A stretch of 64,000 nt of DNA from JADJVL01 sp046331545. GTDB taxonomy: Bacteria > Acidobacteriota > Holophagae > Holophagales > Holophagaceae. Where the stretch lies: the NCBI GenBank assembly GCA_046331545.1, contig JAXLQR010000002.1, positions 3,038,001 through 3,102,000 of the forward strand, given 5' to 3'. The notes beneath the pieces were generated by a model. That model ran no database searches. It had not been told where the DNA came from and was given only the letters and a program-made list of their open reading frames with translations. Made by a program: the position numbers and the translations under genes. Below, piece after piece: positions 25,542 to 34,025 of the stretch (the first letter of the stretch is position 1; every line of letters begins with the position of its first letter).

Positions 25542-27113
25542 ATGCTCCGCGCCATCGCCTCCGTCCTCCTCGCGTTCGGCCTCCAGGCCCAGGCCCCCGC
25601 CCCGCCTCCCGTCACCGTGGCGGTCCATGGCGCGGCCGGCGAGGTGGACGGCAGCCTCACCGTCGTGAAGGCCGGAGGCCGCACCTACCTCGTGGACTGC
25701 GGGATCCACCTCAAGGAGGATCCCGCGCGGCCCGGGGCGAACCAGGAGATGCCTGTGGATCCCAAGGCGCTGGACGGCGTCTTCATCACCCACGCCCACA
25801 GCGACCACATGGGGCGGCTGCCGCTGCTGGTGCGGAAGGGCTACAAGGGTCCCATCCACTGCACCCGCACCTCCGAGCTGCTCATGGCCCAGGCCCTGCC
25901 CCAGGCCATCGGCATGGACCGCGGCGCGGTGCGGCTCTGGACCTACACCGCCGGCCGGGCGGGGACCCGCGGCCAGGTGGCCCACTTCAGCCCCGCCTGC
26001 AAGGCCCTGCAGCGCATCCAGCCCGCCAACCGCGCGAGCTTCAGCGGGACGCTCCAGGGGCTCGAGGAACGCCTTTCCCGGGGCGCCTTCGCCTGCCGCG
26101 AGTGCTCGGGGATCGAGGCCCGGGGCATCCTCGACCAGGTGAAGGGCCACGCCTACGGTGAGCGCCTCCCCCTGGAGGACGGCGGCGCCTTCACCCTGCT
26201 CGACGCGGGGCACATCCCCGGCTCCGCCTCGGTGCTGCTCGAGGTCGGCGGCCGGCGCCTGCTCTTCAGCGGGGACCTGGGCCATCCCCTGTCCCCGATC
26301 CAGGCCGCGGCGGCCCCGGCCCCACCCGTGGACGCCGTGTGGGTGGAGTCCACCTACGGCGGGCAGGTGCGCAAGCCCGAGGTGGCGAAGGAGGCCTCCG
26401 AGTTCGTGCAGGCGGTGGCCGAGGGCCTCAAGGCCGGCGGCATCGTCTGGATCCCCGCCTACGCCCTGGACCGCACCCAGAAGGTCCTCTACCTCATCCG
26501 GCGAGCCCAGGCCCTGGACAAGCTCCCCTTCGAAACGCCGGTCTACGTGTCCTCCCGGACGGCCCTGAACTACACCCTGCTCTACGAGAAGGAGGCGGAA
26601 CAGCCGGGGCTGGAGCGCTGGTTCAAGCCCGAGGTCTACAAGGTGGGCGGCCTGCTGCCCGGCAAGCTGGAATCCAAGGTGCCCGGGGACCTGAAGGGGC
26701 CCTGCATCCTCATCACCACCACCTTCGCCCTGGACGAGCCCGACGACGAGGAGGTGGTGGCCAACCGCCTCGCGGACCCCTCCACGCGCCTGCTGCTGGT
26801 GGGCTACAGCGACCCCGAGGCCACCGGCGGCCAGCTCAAGAAGATCGCCGCCTCCGGGCAGGGGGGCGAGATCACCGTGGGCGAGCGCACGGTGAAGATC
26901 CAGCCGGGCCAGGTCCGCAGCTTCCGCTTCCTGTCCGGCCACCTGGACGCCGGGGACCTGGCCGCCTGGCTGTCGAAGCAGGACAAGGACAAGGTCCGGA
27001 TCACCTGCGTGCACGGCGAGCCCGAGGGGCTGGCGAAGAACGCCGAGTCCCTGCGCGCCGCCGGCTTCAAGCAGGTCAGCGTGGCGGAGCGGGGGAAGCC
27101 GGCGGCCTTCTGA
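25542..27113 (+). CDS. Secreted MBL-fold / beta-CASP metallo-hydrolase
   Basis: This 523-residue protein has the metal motif THAHSDHMGRLP near residue 82, later ligands in LLDAGHIPGSASVLLE and FSGDLGHP, a beta-CASP-like insertion with WVESTYGGQ, and a C-terminal RMMBL-like segment. Such proteins cleave RNA (RNase J/CPSF type), but this one starts with a hydrophobic signal-like segment (LRAIASVLLAFGLQAQA), so it may be exported and act on another substrate. The start at 25542 gives that signal peptide. It is divergent from the small-peptide operon and overlaps the convergent MFS gene by 38 nt at its 3' end. Confidence 0.82.
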   Translation: MLRAIASVLLAFGLQAQAPAPPPVTVAVHGAAGEVDGSLTVVKAGGRTYLVDCGIHLKEDPARPGANQEMPVDPKALDGVFITHAHSDHMGRLPLLVRKGYKGPIHCTRTSELLMAQALPQAIGMDRGAVRLWTYTAGRAGTRGQVAHFSPACKALQRIQPANRASFSGTLQGLEERLSRGAFACRECSGIEARGILDQVKGHAYGERLPLEDGGAFTLLDAGHIPGSASVLLEVGGRRLLFSGDLGHPLSPIQAAAAPAPPVDAVWVESTYGGQVRKPEVAKEASEFVQAVAEGLKAGGIVWIPAYALDRTQKVLYLIRRAQALDKLPFETPVYVSSRTALNYTLLYEKEAEQPGLERWFKPEVYKVGGLLPGKLESKVPGDLKGPCILITTTFALDEPDDEEVVANRLADPSTRLLLVGYSDPEATGGQLKKIAASGQGGEITVGERTVKIQPGQVRSFRFLSGHLDAGDLAAWLSKQDKDKVRITCVHGEPEGLAKNAESLRAAGFKQVSVAERGKPAAF

Positions 27114-28368
27114 GGGCGGCCCAGGCCAGCAGCAGGAAGGTCGAGGCCAGGGCGACGCCCGCCGTGGCCATGAAGGCCGTCCGGCTGCCCCAGGCCGCCA
27201 TCATCCAGCCCATGGCGAGGCTGGCCGCGAGGGCGGCGAGGCCCAGGGCCATCTGCAGGCTGCCGTAGCCGAGACCCCGGTGCTCGGGCAGCAGCAGGTC
27301 CCCCAGGAGGGCCTTCTCCACGCCCTCGGTGAGCCCGTAGAAGGCGCCGTAGGCCAGCAGGGCGGCGGCGAAGGCGCCCTTGCCGGAGGCCAGGCCCATG
27401 ATGGCGTAGGTCACCGCGTAGACCGCCCAGCCGGAGGCCAGGAAGGGCACGCGGCCGAAGCGGTCCGAGAGGTGGCCCACGGGCAGGGCCAGCAGGGCGC
27501 CCAGGAGGTTGAAGGCCACCAGCAGCAGCAGGATCTCCCGGAAGCCGAAGCCCACCTCCCTGGCCCGGAGCACCAGGAAGGCGTCGCTGGAGGAGGCCAG
27601 TCCGAAGAGCAGGGCCACCGCCAGGAAGCCGCGGATCTCCTTCGGGAGGCCCCAGGCCAGGCGCTTGGTGGTGGTGGCCCGGGGCAGGGGCGGGATCCAG
27701 AGCAGCACAAGGAGCACCGAGACGAGTCCAGCCGGCAGGGCCCACAGCACCACGGCGCGGAAGGCGGGCAGGTCCATGGCCCCGGAGCCGAGGCCCAGGG
27801 CCACCGCGAGGCCGAGGCCCGCCACGGCGCCGGCGGTGTCCAGCATCCGCGTGATGCCGAAGTCCCGGCCCAGCCGCCCCGCGGCGGCGGCGTCCGCCAC
27901 CATGGCGTCCCGGGGGGCGCCCCGCAGGCCCTTGCCCACGCGGTCCAGCACCCGGGCCCCGCCGAAGAGCAGGGGCCAGGCGCCGGCGAGGTAGAGCAGC
28001 TTCGCCAGGAAGCTCAGGACGTAGCCCCCGGCCACCAGGGGCTTGCGGGTGGCCATGCGGTCCGAGAGCCAGCCCGAGACCGCCTTGAGGCCGATGGCCA
28101 CGGCCTCGGCGAGCCCCTCCACCGCGCCCACGAAGGCCGGCGTGGCACCGAGGCCGCCGGTGAGGAGCAGGGGCAGGGCGCGGGTGATGGCCTCGCCGCT
28201 GGCGTCGTTGAAGAAGGAGACCCAGCCCAGGCGCGTGGAGAGGCCCATACCCACGAGGGGGGACCGCCCGACGGCTCCGCCGTCTCTGCGTCCCCCCTCG
28301 AGCTCCCCCGCGCCGCGGTCAGGCGGAGCCTGCCCGCGACGCCGCCGGCCATTCCCAGGTTCGGCCAT
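27076..28368 (-). CDS. MFS transporter
   Basis: This 430-residue protein has twelve predicted hydrophobic helices and the MFS signature between helices 2 and 3 (SGWLSDRMATRKP), repeated in the second half as GHLSDRFGRVPF. The substrate is unknown. The ATG at 28368 overlaps the upstream stop (TGATG) and has GGAGG 5 nt before it, which gives a basic, glycine-rich N-terminal extension of about 40 residues; an internal start at 28248 would remove it. The gene is translationally coupled to the YmdB-type gene. Confidence 0.85.
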   Translation of the reverse strand: MAEPGNGRRRRGQAPPDRGAGELEGGRRDGGAVGRSPLVGMGLSTRLGWVSFFNDASGEAITRALPLLLTGGLGATPAFVGAVEGLAEAVAIGLKAVSGWLSDRMATRKPLVAGGYVLSFLAKLLYLAGAWPLLFGGARVLDRVGKGLRGAPRDAMVADAAAAGRLGRDFGITRMLDTAGAVAGLGLAVALGLGSGAMDLPAFRAVVLWALPAGLVSVLLVLLWIPPLPRATTTKRLAWGLPKEIRGFLAVALLFGLASSSDAFLVLRAREVGFGFREILLLLVAFNLLGALLALPVGHLSDRFGRVPFLASGWAVYAVTYAIMGLASGKGAFAAALLAYGAFYGLTEGVEKALLGDLLLPEHRGLGYGSLQMALGLAALAASLAMGWMMAAWGSRTAFMATAGVALASTFLLLAWAALRRPPASPAPPR

Positions 28369-29138
28369 CAGAGCCTCCGCTGGATCCGCTCGATGGAGAC
28401 CGCCTTCCGGCCGGAGGTCTCGATGAGCACCGCGTGGAGCTGCAGGTCGCCCTCGGCGACCTCGTACTTCGCCTTCTGCACGCTGAGGAAGCGGCTGAGG
28501 CTGGCTTCCTTCTTCATGCCGATGACCCCTTCGTAGGGCCCCGTCATGCCGATGTCGGTGACGTAGGCCGTGCCTCCCGGAAGGAGCTTGGCGTCCAGGG
28601 TGGGCACGTGGGTGTGGCTGCCCACCACCGCCGCTGCGCGCCCGTCCAGGTGCCAGCCCATGGCCTGGGCCTCGCTGGTGGCCTCGGCGTGCATGTCCAC
28701 GATGACGAGGTCGGCCCGCTCCTTCATGAGCACCGAATCCACGGTGCGGAAGGGATCGTCGCAGGTGGGCATGTGGACCCGGCCCATCAGGCACACGACG
28801 AGCACCTCCTCCCCCGAGGCGGTGTGGAGCTTCACGTGGCCGGAGCCCGGCGTGCCCGGCGGGTGGTTGGCCGGCCTCAGCAGGCGCGGCTCCTTCGCGT
28901 AGTAGGGGCCGATGTCCTTCACGTCGAAGGCGTGGTTGCCCGTGGTGATGACGTCCACCCCGAGGTTCTCGAACCAGTCCTTCGCGATGCGCTCGCTGAT
29001 GCCGTGGCCGTGGGCCGCGTTCTCGCCGTTCACCACCACGAAATCCACGGCGAACTCCCGGCGCAGCTCCTGGAGGTGGGCCTCCAGCAGCCGCCGCCCG
29101 GGCTCGCCCACCACGTCGCCGAAGCACAGGATCCGCAT
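28368..29138 (-). CDS. TIGR00282 / YmdB family metallophosphoesterase
   Basis: This 256-residue protein carries the calcineurin-like metal motifs ILCFGDVVGEPGR, VVNGENAAHG, TTGNHAFD and GSHTHVPT. Characterised members hydrolyse 2',3'-cyclic nucleotides and influence biofilm or motility decisions in Bacillus and Deinococcus. The length equals the family norm. TAGGCT (minus strand, 29145-29150) ends 6 nt before the ATG, without a Shine-Dalgarno sequence, suggesting a leaderless message. The MFS gene follows with a 1-nt overlap. Confidence 0.92.
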   Translation of the reverse strand: MRILCFGDVVGEPGRRLLEAHLQELRREFAVDFVVVNGENAAHGHGISERIAKDWFENLGVDVITTGNHAFDVKDIGPYYAKEPRLLRPANHPPGTPGSGHVKLHTASGEEVLVVCLMGRVHMPTCDDPFRTVDSVLMKERADLVIVDMHAEATSEAQAMGWHLDGRAAAVVGSHTHVPTLDAKLLPGGTAYVTDIGMTGPYEGVIGMKKEASLSRFLSVQKAKYEVAEGDLQLHAVLIETSGRKAVSIERIQRRL

Positions 29139-29144
29139 CCCTCG

Positions 29145-29150
29145 AGCCTA
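29145..29150 (-). promoter_or_regulatory. Putative -10 box TAGGCT of the YmdB-type gene (leaderless)
   Basis: TAGGCT on the minus strand ends 6 nt before the ATG at 29138, between the terminator of receptor 2 and this gene. Confidence 0.45.
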
Positions 29151-29155
29151 ACGAA

Positions 29156-29179
29156 AACGGGCGGCTCGCGCCGCCCGTT
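29156..29179 (-). terminator. Rho-independent terminator of TonB receptor 2
   Basis: A 10-bp stem AACGGGCGGC/GCCGCCCGTT with a 4-nt loop is followed on the minus strand by TTTTCG. It lies 19 nt downstream of the receptor stop. Confidence 0.85.
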
Positions 29180-29197
29180 CGGTGGATCCCAGGGGAA

Positions 29198-32074
29198 TCA
29201 GAAGGCCAGGCGCACGCCGATCTGGGCGTCGCGGGGGCTGGACGTGACGTTGCGGGCGTAGCTGAGGGTGGGCGCCGCGTCCGTGCCGCCGGTCCACTGC
29301 AGGCGCTGGTAGGCCTCCACCTCGTTGAAGAGGTTGTAGACCTCGCCGCTGACGGTGAGCTTCACCTTCGGCCCGAAGCCCCAGGTCCGGCTGATCTTCA
29401 GGTCCACCGACATCGTGGACGAGGTGCGGAAGCCGTTGCGCTGGGTGCCCAGGAGACGGTCGTTGCTGGTGATGGCGTCGTTGTTCAGGTCGTTGCCCCG
29501 GGTCACGGTGTAGGGCGAGCCGGAGAGGTAGGTGAAGCCCAGGCCGAACTGGATGCCGGTCCAGCGGCGCTCCTGGTAGCTCACCGAGCCCGTCACCACG
29601 TTGCGCTTGTCCGTGTCCGCCCAGGAGTAGTCGTCCATCGGGCGCTGGGTGTTCTGGGTGGAGTAGCTGGAGAAGTTGCGCTCGTTGGAGTCGTTGTCCC
29701 GGTTCTTGCTGAAGGTGTAGAACAGGCTGGCCGTGAAGGGGCTGCCGGCCTTGTCGTACTTCGCGCTGAGGGTCAGGGACTGGTAGCGGGACTCGGCATC
29801 GCTGACGTAGACCGCGATCTGGCGGAAGTTCGTGTTGGGCCGGGTGGATGGGAAGACCAGGCGGCCCTGGGCGTTGGCCACCGGCGTGCCCAGGTTGATG
29901 TCCGCCAGGCGCTCCAGGTGGTCCGTCTTCGCATAGGCGCCGGAGACCCCGAAGGTCCAGCCCCCGAAGGCCCGCTCGTAGCCCAGGTTGAAGCGGTCCG
30001 TGGAGGGGTTCTGGAAGCTCTGGGCGAAGGTGAAGACGTCCAGGGCCGGGAGGGTCGCGCCGGAGGGCAGGGCCGAGAAGCGGAAGGGCGAGTCGGGCGT
30101 GAACGCGGCGCCGCGGGGGATGCCGAAGGTGGCGGCCTGGGCGGAGGTGAAGGTGATCCGGGCGCCCCTCACGCCGTTCTCCGCGAAGACCTGGAAGAGG
30201 AAGACCGAGGGCGTGCGGCTCACGTAGCGTCCGAGGCTGCCGCGCACGACGCTCTTGCCGCCATCGGCCTCGGGCGTCCAGGTGAAGCTCAGGCGCGGCG
30301 AGACGTGGGTGTCGGTGGGGATGGACGCCGTGACCGGCAGGGTGGTGCCCAGGGGGTTGGAGACGTCGGCGATGGGGAAGTCGGGGTGCTCCTGCCGGTC
30401 GTAGCGCAGGCCCAGCCCGGCCTTGAAGGACGGGGTCAGGCGCCAGTCGCTCTGGATGAAGACCGCGAGCTCCTTCTCGGCGGCGGCGAAGACCCCCGAG
30501 TCGCGGGGCGTGCCGCCCTGGAGGCTGAAGCGCTGCTGGAACTGGTTCCAGTTGCCCGCCCGGAAGTCGGCGATGTTGTTGAAGGAGTACGAGCCGTACT
30601 GCGTGGAGGCGAACACCTCGGCCACGTCGGTCTTGTTGTAGTCGATGCCGGCCTTCACCTGCACCGTGGGCGTCACGTAGGTGATCGTCTCGATGATCTG
30701 GGTGCGCTTGGTCTCGAACTCGCGCGAGAAGTTCGTGCCGCTGCCGTAGGTGCCCACGTTGGTGATGGAGACCTGGGGGATCGTGGTGGTCGGCACCCGG
30801 GGCTGCTCGTCCTTCACGTAGTTGATGCGCAGCTCGTTGTACCAGTTGCCGTTGATGGTCCAGTTCCACTGGCCCACGAAGCTCGTGGTCTTGATGTCGT
30901 CGGTGGACACGGCCTCCTTGGCGAAGGTCAGGCCCGAGTTCACGTTGCCCTTGAAGTTCGAGGAGTTGAAGCGGACCTGGATGGCATGGTCCGTGTTCAC
31001 GGTCCAGTCCAGCCGCGCGAAGACCACGTCGGAGTCGGCCCGGAGGCTGTAGGGGCCGGCCCGCTTGATCAGGGCGGCGTCGGCGGCGATGTTGCCGTCC
31101 AGGGGATAGAGGCCCGCGGGCGGGTTCGTGCCGCCCCAGATCTGGTCCTGGGGATCGGTGCGCCGCTGGGCGTCGTAGGCCACGAAGAAGTGGAGCTTGT
31201 CCTTGAGGATCGGTCCGCCGAAGGAGAAGCCGTACTGGCGGAGCTTGAAGTCCGCGGGCGGAAGGCGGCTGCCGCTGTGGGCGTTGGCCTGCCACTGGTT
31301 GGGCCGCTCGTAGTAGAAGAGGCTGCCGCCGAACTCGTTGGTGCCGCTCTTGGTGACGGCGTTCAGGTAGCCGCCGCCCATGCGGCCGTACTCCGCCGAG
31401 GCGCCGTCGGTGATGACCTGGAACTCGCGCACGGCCTCCAGGGAGACGGTGAAGGGCGTCTTGCCCTCGGCGCCGCCGGTGCTGCCGCCGAAGAAGGGCT
31501 GGTTGTAGTCGCCGCCGTCGATGTTGATGGCGGTGTTGATGCCGCGCTGTCCGGCGATGGCCAGGTTGCCGCGCTGGCTGTCCACCACCACGCCCGGCGT
31601 GAGCTTGGCGAAGGCCTGGAAGTCGCGGTTGCGCAAGGGGAGGTTGGCGATGTCGTCGGGGCTCACGAGGGTGGCGGCGGCGGTGCGCTCGGTGTCCACC
31701 TGGGCGGCGGTCGCGGTGACCTCCACCACGGCGCTGGCGGCGGGGGCCAGCTTCACCAGGAGCGGGGCGGCGTCGCCCAGGTTCAGGTTCACGCGGATCC
31801 CCGCGGCCGTCTGGAAGCCGTCCTTGGCCACCGACACGCCATAGGGGCCCACCGGGAGGCTCGCCACCAGGAAGCGCCCGCCGGCGTCCGTGAGGGCGGT
31901 CCGGGTGAAGCCGGTCTCGGCGTTCCGGACGGTGACCGTGGCCCCCGGGACGGCCTGCCCGGAGGTGGACGTGACCGTCCCGCCGAGCTGGGCGCTGACG
32001 CCCTGGGCGGCCAGGGGCGAGGCGGCCACGAGCAGGGCCAGGGGCGTGAGGGGGTGTAAATGGCGGATTCGCAT
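29198..32074 (-). CDS. TonB-dependent receptor with carboxypeptidase-regulatory-like domain (Oar-like), receptor 2
   Basis: This 958-residue outer-membrane protein has a signal peptide (about 1-24, ending PLAAQG), a carboxypeptidase-regulatory-like fold (about 28-110), a plug domain with NLPLRNRDFQAFAKLTPGVVVD and a beta-barrel ending GVRLAF. Its domain order equals receptor 1, but the barrel sequence differs, so the ligands likely differ. TAGGCT lies about 25 nt upstream of the ATG and GGGAGGAA precedes it as ribosome binding site. A terminator follows. Confidence 0.93.
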   Translation of the reverse strand: MRIRHLHPLTPLALLVAASPLAAQGVSAQLGGTVTSTSGQAVPGATVTVRNAETGFTRTALTDAGGRFLVASLPVGPYGVSVAKDGFQTAAGIRVNLNLGDAAPLLVKLAPAASAVVEVTATAAQVDTERTAAATLVSPDDIANLPLRNRDFQAFAKLTPGVVVDSQRGNLAIAGQRGINTAINIDGGDYNQPFFGGSTGGAEGKTPFTVSLEAVREFQVITDGASAEYGRMGGGYLNAVTKSGTNEFGGSLFYYERPNQWQANAHSGSRLPPADFKLRQYGFSFGGPILKDKLHFFVAYDAQRRTDPQDQIWGGTNPPAGLYPLDGNIAADAALIKRAGPYSLRADSDVVFARLDWTVNTDHAIQVRFNSSNFKGNVNSGLTFAKEAVSTDDIKTTSFVGQWNWTINGNWYNELRINYVKDEQPRVPTTTIPQVSITNVGTYGSGTNFSREFETKRTQIIETITYVTPTVQVKAGIDYNKTDVAEVFASTQYGSYSFNNIADFRAGNWNQFQQRFSLQGGTPRDSGVFAAAEKELAVFIQSDWRLTPSFKAGLGLRYDRQEHPDFPIADVSNPLGTTLPVTASIPTDTHVSPRLSFTWTPEADGGKSVVRGSLGRYVSRTPSVFLFQVFAENGVRGARITFTSAQAATFGIPRGAAFTPDSPFRFSALPSGATLPALDVFTFAQSFQNPSTDRFNLGYERAFGGWTFGVSGAYAKTDHLERLADINLGTPVANAQGRLVFPSTRPNTNFRQIAVYVSDAESRYQSLTLSAKYDKAGSPFTASLFYTFSKNRDNDSNERNFSSYSTQNTQRPMDDYSWADTDKRNVVTGSVSYQERRWTGIQFGLGFTYLSGSPYTVTRGNDLNNDAITSNDRLLGTQRNGFRTSSTMSVDLKISRTWGFGPKVKLTVSGEVYNLFNEVEAYQRLQWTGGTDAAPTLSYARNVTSSPRDAQIGVRLAF

Positions 32075-32242
32075 GGAAAGTTCCTCCCGGCCGTTAGCCT
32101 ACACGGGCTCACGGTCCGCCCCAAGCCACGACCCTGTGACGGGAAACGAAGGCCACCCTGGGGGCACCCGAGGAGAAGTCCGGAAACCCGCGGCATCCCG
32201 TGGCCCTTCCTCCTGGTAGCCTGCCCTTTTGTCGAGCCCCGA

Positions 32243-34003
32243 ATGAACCTGGCCCTGCGCCTCCCGACCGCCGCCGCCCTCCTCCTCGCCCCCGCCCTCG
32301 CCCCCGTCCTCGCCGCCCAGGCCACCCTGGGCCTCCACGAGATCCAACCCGGCATGAGGGGGTACGGCCGCACGGTGTTCAGGGGGTCGAAGATCGAGCG
32401 CTTCGAGTTCGAGGTCCTGGGCGTCCAGCGCAACATGGCCCCCGGGCGGAGCCTCATCCTCGTGAAGGCCAGCGGCGGCCCCCTCGCCGAGACCGGCATC
32501 CTCGCGGGCATGAGCGGCTCCCCCTGCTACATCGACGGCAAGCTCGTGGGCGCCCTGAGCACCGGCTTCACCTTCGAGAAGGAGGCCATCGGGGGGATCA
32601 CCCCCATCGCCGACATGACCGAGCAGCTCCGGGACGTCCCGGAAGGAGCCAGCAGCCGCACGCCCCTGGTCCTCCCGAAGGTCGAGCCCCCGAAGGTCCT
32701 CAAGGCGGCCCTGACCGGCGGCCTCCTCCCCTTTCGGGACCTGGCGGGGGAGGAGGGCGCCCGGCCGGAACCGCCGATGCTGGTCACCGGCGCGCCCCTG
32801 GGGACCGAGGCCAAGGCCTTCCTGGACGGGCTGCCCCTCCAGTACATGGCGGCCCCCACCCTGGCCCCCGCCCCCGGCGGGGAGGCCAGCCCCCTGGAGC
32901 CCGGCGGCATGGTCTCCATCGCCCTGGTGCAGGGCGACATGGAGATGGCCGCCAGCGGCACCATCACCCAGGTGAGCGGCAAGCGGGTGCTCCTCTTCGG
33001 CCACCAGCTCCTGAACCTGGGGCCCGTGGACCTGCCCATGTGGTCCGCCTCCGTGGCCTACTCCATGCCCAGCTACCTCCGCTCCTTCAAGCTCGCCACG
33101 CCGGTGGCCCCCGTGGGCGCGGTCCGCATGGACCGCTCCACCGGGGTCGCGGGCGTGCTGGGGGCCGAGGCCCGCATGATCCCCCTGAGGGTGGGCCTGA
33201 ACCTCGGCGGCCGGCGCACCGTGAACTTCCGCTTCGAGCTGATGGACCACCCCTTCCTCACGCCCTTCCTCGCGGCCACGGTGCTCACCCAGGCCCTGAA
33301 CGCCCAGGTCCGGGGCCTCGGATTCCAGTCCCTGGCGCTGCAGGGGAACATCAAGGTCGCCGGCCACGCCCCGATCCAGCTCGAGAACGTGGTGGCGGAC
33401 CTGAACCCCGGCCGCCTCTCCGCCTTCGTGGGAGGCATCCTGCAGGCCCTCACCACGAACCCCTTCGAGCGGCCCGAGATCGAGGGCATCAGCCTCACGA
33501 TCAAAGCCGAGGAGCGCCTGGACCTCACCACCATCGCCGGCGCGCGCACCCTCAAGGCGCGGGTGCGCAGGGGCGAGAGCCTGCCGGTGCTGGTGGCCCT
33601 GCAGAACATCCAGGGCGTGCGCGAGCAGGTCACCCTCAACATCCCGGTCTCGGCCTCCGCCCAGAAGGGGAAGGCCGTGATCATGGTGGGTGACGGCTTC
33701 AGCCTCGCGGCGGCCGACCCCGACGAGAAGGCCGTGGACGTGGCCTCCCTCAACGACGTGACGCGGCTCCTCAACGGCGCCCTCCGGAACAACCACGCCT
33801 ACGCGCTCCTCGTGCAGGCCCAGCCCGGCGCCGGGCTGCGGGGAAGCCGCATCGAGGGGATCCCGCCCTCGGTCGCCGCCCTCCTGGGGGCGGACGGCGT
33901 CACCTTCGACAACCGGCTCCAGCGGCGCATCGTCGGCCGCGCCTGGCTTCCCCTCGAGCGGGAGGTGAAGGGGCTGGTCCAGCTCGACGTCGAGATCGAG
34001 TGA
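32243..34003 (+). CDS. SpoIVB peptidase S55 domain-containing secreted protein
   Basis: This 586-residue protein has a signal peptide (about 1-26, ending LAAQ) and an N-terminal S55 domain: IQPGMRGYGRTVF, and the nucleophile segment AGMSGSPCYIDGKLVGAL near residue 95. The SpoIVB family are serine peptidases of sporulation in Bacillus, but S55 domains also occur in secreted proteins of non-sporulating Acidobacteria and others, where the role is not established. The remaining 400 residues form no domain I recognise. A secreted beta-propeller protein begins within 25 bases of its stop, so the two may act together in the periplasm. Confidence 0.82.
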   Translation: MNLALRLPTAAALLLAPALAPVLAAQATLGLHEIQPGMRGYGRTVFRGSKIERFEFEVLGVQRNMAPGRSLILVKASGGPLAETGILAGMSGSPCYIDGKLVGALSTGFTFEKEAIGGITPIADMTEQLRDVPEGASSRTPLVLPKVEPPKVLKAALTGGLLPFRDLAGEEGARPEPPMLVTGAPLGTEAKAFLDGLPLQYMAAPTLAPAPGGEASPLEPGGMVSIALVQGDMEMAASGTITQVSGKRVLLFGHQLLNLGPVDLPMWSASVAYSMPSYLRSFKLATPVAPVGAVRMDRSTGVAGVLGAEARMIPLRVGLNLGGRRTVNFRFELMDHPFLTPFLAATVLTQALNAQVRGLGFQSLALQGNIKVAGHAPIQLENVVADLNPGRLSAFVGGILQALTTNPFERPEIEGISLTIKAEERLDLTTIAGARTLKARVRRGESLPVLVALQNIQGVREQVTLNIPVSASAQKGKAVIMVGDGFSLAAADPDEKAVDVASLNDVTRLLNGALRNNHAYALLVQAQPGAGLRGSRIEGIPPSVAALLGADGVTFDNRLQRRIVGRAWLPLEREVKGLVQLDVEIE

Positions 34004-34025
34004 ACCCGTGAACCCGAGAACCGCC

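Noticed and set aside
32243..34003. Evidence for sporulation from the SpoIVB-type domain
   Set aside because: Lipid A synthesis and TonB receptors indicate a Gram-negative; S55 domains occur outside sporulation and no spore genes are present.
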